DNA from: an uncultured Clostridia bacterium
GTDB lineage: Bacteria; Bacillota; Clostridia; UMGS1810
Length of the DNA stretch: 64,000 nucleotides
Assembly: GCA_934463165.1 (NCBI GenBank)
Contig: CAKSJG010000006.1
Location: forward strand, 37,804-101,803
Direction: 5' to 3'
Of this stretch, positions 61,101-64,000 are shown one piece after another. Each line of letters starts with the position of its first letter. Position 1 is the stretch's first letter. The notes beneath the pieces are model-generated. The model worked only from the letters and a program-made list of their open reading frames with translations. It did no database searches and was not told the DNA's origin. Made by a program: the position numbers and the translations under genes.

Positions 61101-61808
61101 ATGATATTGCCTCATGATCACGGTCATATTTCGGATTTTCTTCAATCCGTAATGCCGAGCCCCGAAACATTTGAGACGGTTTCGGACTTACTTAAGCTTA
61201 TGAGTGACAGCAAGAGGATTCAAATTTTCTGGCTTTTGTGTCACTGTGAGGAATGCGTAATTAATATATCGGCGCTTTTGAACATGAGCAGTCCCGCCGT
61301 ATCGCATCATCTTAAGCTTCTGAAAAATTCCGGGCTTATCATCAACCGCCGCGACGGCAAGGAAGTATACTACACATCGGCAAAAACCAACCGTTCGCAA
61401 ATTTTGCACGATATGATTGAACAAATTGTCGAAGTCACATGCCCGTCGGATGAAACATTTGAAGAAAACCGCATATATGATTCCCAAATTCAAACCATAA
61501 ATGACATACACGATTTTCTTGCTTCAAACTTAAATAAAAGATATACAATAGAAGAGCTCGCATCAAGGTTTCATGTTAATCAAACAACACTGAAAACCGT
61601 TTTCAAAACGGTTTTCGGCAAATCGCTTGCCGCATACATGAAAGAATATCGCATTAAGCATGCAATGGAGCTTCTGATTCATACAAATAAACCCATATCG
61701 GAAATAGCTTCGTCTGTCGGATATGAAAGTCAAAGCAAATTTACACATGCATTTAAAGATATAACGGGTACGCTCCCGAAAGATTGCCGAAAAAATGACA
61801 TACGGTAA
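61101..61808 (+). CDS. Fusion regulator: ArsR-type HTH plus AraC-type HTH
   Basis: About 235 residues starting at ATG 61101, 7 bases after AAGGAG. Residues about 25-110 form an ArsR/SmtB winged helix (LMSDSKRIQIFWLLCHCEEC, ISALLNMSSPAVSHHLKLLK, RRDGKEVYYT). The C-terminal 100 residues are an AraC HTH pair: YTIEELASRFHVNQTTLKTV and PISEIASSVGYESQSKFTHA, ending in TGTLPKDCRK. A His-rich start (HDHGHISD) and Cys in CHCEEC lie where metal sites occur in ArsR proteins. The combination is unusual. No obvious target gene is adjacent except the toxin-antitoxin pair. Confidence 0.85.
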   Translation: MILPHDHGHISDFLQSVMPSPETFETVSDLLKLMSDSKRIQIFWLLCHCEECVINISALLNMSSPAVSHHLKLLKNSGLIINRRDGKEVYYTSAKTNRSQILHDMIEQIVEVTCPSDETFEENRIYDSQIQTINDIHDFLASNLNKRYTIEELASRFHVNQTTLKTVFKTVFGKSLAAYMKEYRIKHAMELLIHTNKPISEIASSVGYESQSKFTHAFKDITGTLPKDCRKNDIR

Positions 61809-61825
61809 AAATTTAATATTCAAAA

Positions 61826-61896
61826 ACACATTTCGTCGGTTTTTTACCGAAAAACGCGTGCAGGTCACATAATACAAGGGCTGCACGCGTTTTATT
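61826..61896. repeat. Direct repeat flanking the toxin-antitoxin cassette, left copy
   Basis: 71 bp, identical to 62654-62725 except for one extra T in the right copy. It includes a terminator-like hairpin AAAACGCGTGCAG...CTGCACGCGTTTT and a small TCGGT/ACCGA hairpin. Confidence 0.92.
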
Positions 61897-61910
61897 ATGA
61901 GTTATTAATT

Positions 61911-62255
61911 TTACAAGTCAAAATAATTTCTGCAAGCATTTAAAATGCTTTCTCTTGTTTTTTCATCAGTAATCATCCCGACTTTATTTGTTAATCTGCC
62001 GTGTGCAACAGTTCGTATTTGCTGCACCATTGCAACGGACAATTTCGGAAGTCCCGTAATATCGTTAGGAAGCAAAATTTCTGTAGGATAGATTTTTTCA
62101 TTTCCCTTTACGCTTGATAACGGAAGCACGGTAGAAACAGTGAGATTATGATTTACACTGTCTGTGGATATAATAAGAACGGGGCGTGTTCCCCTTTGCT
62201 CGCTTCCCTGCGTCGGGTCAATATTGCAAAAATATATTTCCCATTTATTTACCAT
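61911..62255 (-). CDS. MazF/PemK-family mRNA-interferase toxin
   Basis: 114 residues. MazF/PemK proteins cut mRNA at short sites to stop growth. The start VNKWEIYFCNIDPTQGSEQR GTRPVLIIS and the middle TVLPLSSVK (Ser/Thr region), PTEILLP and QQIRTVAHGRL match the PemK fold. The length is standard. The start overlaps the end of the antitoxin gene by 7 bp, so translation is coupled. The antitoxin is a ribbon-helix-helix protein, as in MazEF-like systems of Bacillus (EndoAI). Confidence 0.92.
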   Translation of the reverse strand: MVNKWEIYFCNIDPTQGSEQRGTRPVLIISTDSVNHNLTVSTVLPLSSVKGNEKIYPTEILLPNDITGLPKLSVAMVQQIRTVAHGRLTNKVGMITDEKTRESILNACRNYFDL

Positions 62256-62518
62256 TCTCCGTGCACCTCGCTGTCAGTAAAGCTGAAGTCTTCGGCACAT
62301 CTCATTGTCCGTTCCATAAAAGCTTTGTCATTTGCGGCTTCTTTCATCATTTCATCATATTCGCGCTTTTTGACTTGCTTCAAATAATCGTCAATCGCTT
62401 GCCTTACGGCAAAATTAACCGACGGTATCTGCTGCTGTTTTGCAAGCTGTTTAAGTTCATCAATATATACAGACGGAAGCGTGGCTGTGAATCTTACGGT
62501 TTTTGTTGTGTTAATCAT
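62249..62518 (-). CDS. Ribbon-helix-helix antitoxin
   Basis: 89 residues. The N-terminal RHH DNA-binding part is TVRFTATLPSVYIDELKQLA followed by a second helix (SVNFAVRQAIDDYLKQV). The acidic and aromatic C terminus (FSFTDSEVHGEW) would wrap the toxin. SD GAGGTG lies 7 bases before the ATG. It is first in the operon with its own promoter, and would repress it. Confidence 0.88.
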   Translation of the reverse strand: MINTTKTVRFTATLPSVYIDELKQLAKQQQIPSVNFAVRQAIDDYLKQVKKREYDEMMKEAANDKAFMERTMRCAEDFSFTDSEVHGEW

Positions 62519-62537
62519 CCTTTTTCACCTCAATATT

Positions 62538-62566
62538 ATTATATATTACGGCGTCGGATTTGTCAA
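62538..62566 (-). promoter_or_regulatory. Promoter of the toxin-antitoxin operon
   Basis: On the minus strand: TTGACA (62566-62561), 17-bp spacer, TATAAT (62543-62538), both perfect. Confidence 0.86.
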
Positions 62567-62653
62567 TATTTTATGATGCATTTTTTGTAGTATTTTTATT
62601 CGTCATTTTTTGCATCTTTATCGGAATATAAAATACCAGACAAAAAATTTTTG

Positions 62654-62725
62654 ACACATTTCGTCGGTTTTTTTACCGAAAAACGCGTGCAGGTCACATA
62701 ATACAAGGGCTGCACGCGTTTTATT
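62654..62725. repeat. Direct repeat flanking the toxin-antitoxin cassette, right copy
   Basis: 72 bp, same sequence as 61826-61896 plus one T in a T-run. The distance between repeat starts is 828 bp. Confidence 0.92.
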
Positions 62726-62790
62726 TTTTTTGCAAAATGTCAAAAAAATATTTTGTTTTTTATGTTAAAATATATCCGGGAGTTGATAAT

Positions 62791-63630
62791 ATGACAAAAA
62801 TTACGAAAAAAGCAATTTATGAATTCGAAAAACACCTTGAAGAACAGGAAAAGTCGAGAGCAACATGCGAAAAATACATACGCGACATAAAGCATTTTGC
62901 AGATTGGCTCGGCGGAATGCCTGTAGAGAAGCTGACTCTTTTGAAATATAAAGAACACATCACGGATAATCTTGCGCCGTCGAGCGTAAATTCCGTAATA
63001 TCATCTTTAAACAGCTTTTTCAGATTCAACAATTGGCATTTTTTAAAAATAAAGCCCCTTAAGATTCAAAGACAAATCTTTTTAAGCGAAAGCAAGGAGC
63101 TCACAAAGCCGGAATACATCAGGCTTCTTTCTGCAGCAAAAACAAAAGGAAACATGAGAGCATATATGCTCATGCAGACTATTTGCTCAACCGGGATACG
63201 CATATCGGAGCTTCCTTATATAACGGTTAAAGCAGCAAAGCAGGGCAAGGCTACGGTGAATCTTAAAGGGAAAATGAGAGTAATTATAATCCCCGATCAG
63301 CTGTGCAAACAGTTAATTAAATACGCAAAAAAGCAAAAAATTAAAAGCGGGTCAATTTTTGTGACAAAGAGCGGCAAACCGCTTGACCGTTCTAACGTGT
63401 GGAGGGTTATGAAAAAGCTCTGCAATGCGGCAAGGGTTGACAAATCGAAAGTGTTTCCGCATAATCTGAGACACCTTTTTGCGAGAACATTTTATCAGAT
63501 ACAAAAGGACATAGTCCGCCTTGCGGATATTCTGGGACATTCGAATATAAACACAACGAGAATATACACCATGGAAACAGGAAGAATTCACAGACAAAAA
63601 ATTCAGGAACTCGGACTGCTGAAATGCTGA
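62791..63630 (+). CDS. Tyrosine recombinase (XerC/XerD-like)
   Basis: About 279 residues, starting at ATG 62791, 8 bases after GGGAG; upstream in-frame starts have no SD. An N-terminal core-binding (SAM-like) domain (EEQEKSRATCEKYIRDIKHF) and a catalytic domain with Arg in TGIRISEL, the beta-hairpin Lys in LKGKMRVIIIP, HNLRHLFAR (His-x-x-Arg), GHSNINTTRIY (His) and the nucleophile Tyr in that last segment. Such enzymes integrate, excise or invert DNA, or resolve chromosomes. It lies directly beside two inverted 26-bp sites, which suggests a local invertase. Confidence 0.92.
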   Translation: MTKITKKAIYEFEKHLEEQEKSRATCEKYIRDIKHFADWLGGMPVEKLTLLKYKEHITDNLAPSSVNSVISSLNSFFRFNNWHFLKIKPLKIQRQIFLSESKELTKPEYIRLLSAAKTKGNMRAYMLMQTICSTGIRISELPYITVKAAKQGKATVNLKGKMRVIIIPDQLCKQLIKYAKKQKIKSGSIFVTKSGKPLDRSNVWRVMKKLCNAARVDKSKVFPHNLRHLFARTFYQIQKDIVRLADILGHSNINTTRIYTMETGRIHRQKIQELGLLKC

Positions 63631-63639
63631 AAAAATAAT

Positions 63640-63665
63640 AACAACATAATGTCGATTATGTTGTT
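63640..63665 (+). repeat. Inverted recombination-site candidate, left (IRL)
   Basis: Eleven-bp arms AACAACATAAT and ATTATGTTGTT around GTCG. It starts 9 bp after the recombinase stop. Reverse complement of 63868-63893. Confidence 0.8.
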
Positions 63666-63707
63666 GCAAAATATAAAAAAATAAACTTTTCCAATAAATT
63701 ATAATTA

Positions 63708-63736
63708 ATAATAACACAATTTTATTGTAAAGTCAA
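63708..63736 (-). promoter_or_regulatory. Promoter inside the candidate invertible segment
   Basis: On the minus strand: TTGACT (63736-63731), 17-bp spacer, TATTAT (63713-63708). In the present orientation it faces the recombinase gene end; after inversion it would face right, out of the segment. Confidence 0.65.
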
Positions 63737-63763
63737 TATTTAAATATGAATTTCTATTCAATT

Positions 63764-63835
63764 AAACACAAATAAGACCAATCAATATGTTTTTAAATAT
63801 AAATAATAATTGGTCTTGTTTGTGTTTTCTTTTTT
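63764..63835 (+). terminator. Terminator inside the candidate invertible segment
   Basis: A 19-bp stem (63764-63782 with 63809-63827; one T-G) followed by T-rich sequence TTTTCTTTTTTTATTTT on the plus strand. Confidence 0.75.
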
Positions 63836-63867
63836 TATTTTCCATAAATTATTGAAAAATCCGTATA

Positions 63868-63893
63868 AACAACATAATCGACATTATGTTGTT
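63868..63893 (-). repeat. Inverted recombination-site candidate, right (IRR)
   Basis: Same 11-bp arms around CGAC, the reverse complement of the left site, so the two sites are in opposite orientation about 200 bp apart. Confidence 0.8.
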
Positions 63894-63924
63894 TATGCAT
63901 GTTTTTTAGGTGATTGTAAAACGT

Positions 63925-63944
63925 TGCGGAACGCTGTGGTGCAC
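63925..63944. repeat. Dispersed repeat, TGCGGAACGCTGTGGTGCAC
   Basis: 20 bp identical to 60815-60834, just outside the right inverted site. Confidence 0.65.
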
Positions 63945-64000
63945 AAAACAAACAAAATATATAATTAAATGCAAGGACTAATGCCTCCACTGTGTAAGGG

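Larger units (their letters stand above)
63631..64000. other. Non-coding end of the window after the recombinase
   Basis: Holds the two inverted sites, the promoter and terminator between them, and one dispersed repeat. I see no ORF long enough to call; the gene served by the switch lies past base 64000. Confidence 0.55.

Noticed and set aside
62791..63630. Chromosomal XerC/XerD for dimer resolution
   Set aside because: The neighbouring inverted sites and accessory context suggest a local role; no dif-like 28-bp site was seen, though this cannot be excluded.

Overview
The window reads as chromosome of an uncultured anaerobic Clostridia-like member of the Bacillota. Supporting signs are AT-rich intergenic DNA, near-consensus sigma-A promoters with 17-bp spacers, a T-box in front of thrS, SLH surface proteins, ThyX instead of ThyA, the YfmF/YfmH peptidase pair, MgtE, SbcCD and an RF2 programmed frameshift. 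The gene content suggests a gut or rumen degrader of uronate-rich glycans.

Layout. (1) 1-12.4 kb, minus strand: a surface and secreted glycan-degradation locus with a partial TIM-barrel hydrolase, an alpha/beta esterase, a large secreted protein, an SLH-anchored protein, a heparinase II/III lyase, an F5/8C-domain protein and a small LamG-like protein. A divergent AraC regulator follows. (2) 13.7-19.3 kb: an SH3-3D cell-wall protein, the copper ATPase CopA, and thrS under T-box control. (3) 19.3-26.7 kb: an unusual seven-gene cluster with three QueG-like Fe-S reductase paralogs, a cupin, a YgjV-like membrane protein, a TIM-barrel glycosidase-like protein and a U32-like protein, divergent from an AraC regulator. 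(4) 26.7-33.4 kb: a galacturonate operon (GH4 CHEV-type alpha-galacturonidase, UxaB, UxaA, UxaC) divergent from an AraC regulator and a GNAT gene. (5) 34-41 kb: isomerase, prfB with +1 frameshift, secA, MTA/SAH nucleosidase, and a LemA-TPM pair. (6) 41-47.4 kb: an IbrA/IbrB-like pair, a DUF1015 protein, an aldose-epimerase-like protein and a GHL6 hydrolase. (7) 47.4-60.5 kb: tRNA-Arg with a duplicated 3' end, tmk-thyX-tagA, tRNA-Glu, sbcCD with an EamA transporter, mgtE with a long leader, lgt and two M16 genes. (8) 60.5-64 kb: an accessory end with dispersed palindromic repeats, an ArsR-AraC fusion regulator, a MazF/RHH toxin-antitoxin cassette bracketed by 71/72-bp direct repeats, and a tyrosine recombinase.

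Right after the recombinase, two 26-bp sites in opposite orientation bracket about 200 bp that hold a promoter facing the recombinase and a terminator. This looks like an invertible promoter switch controlling whatever lies beyond 64 kb, and it is the strongest candidate here for an undescribed system.

How the genes fit together: the secreted lyase and surface proteins would cut and hold polyuronide chains. The GH4 enzyme would release galacturonate inside the cell, and UxaC, UxaB and UxaA would convert it to 2-keto-3-deoxygluconate. The KDG kinase and aldolase are not in this window. Three separate AraC-type regulators sit divergently beside the sugar-related clusters.
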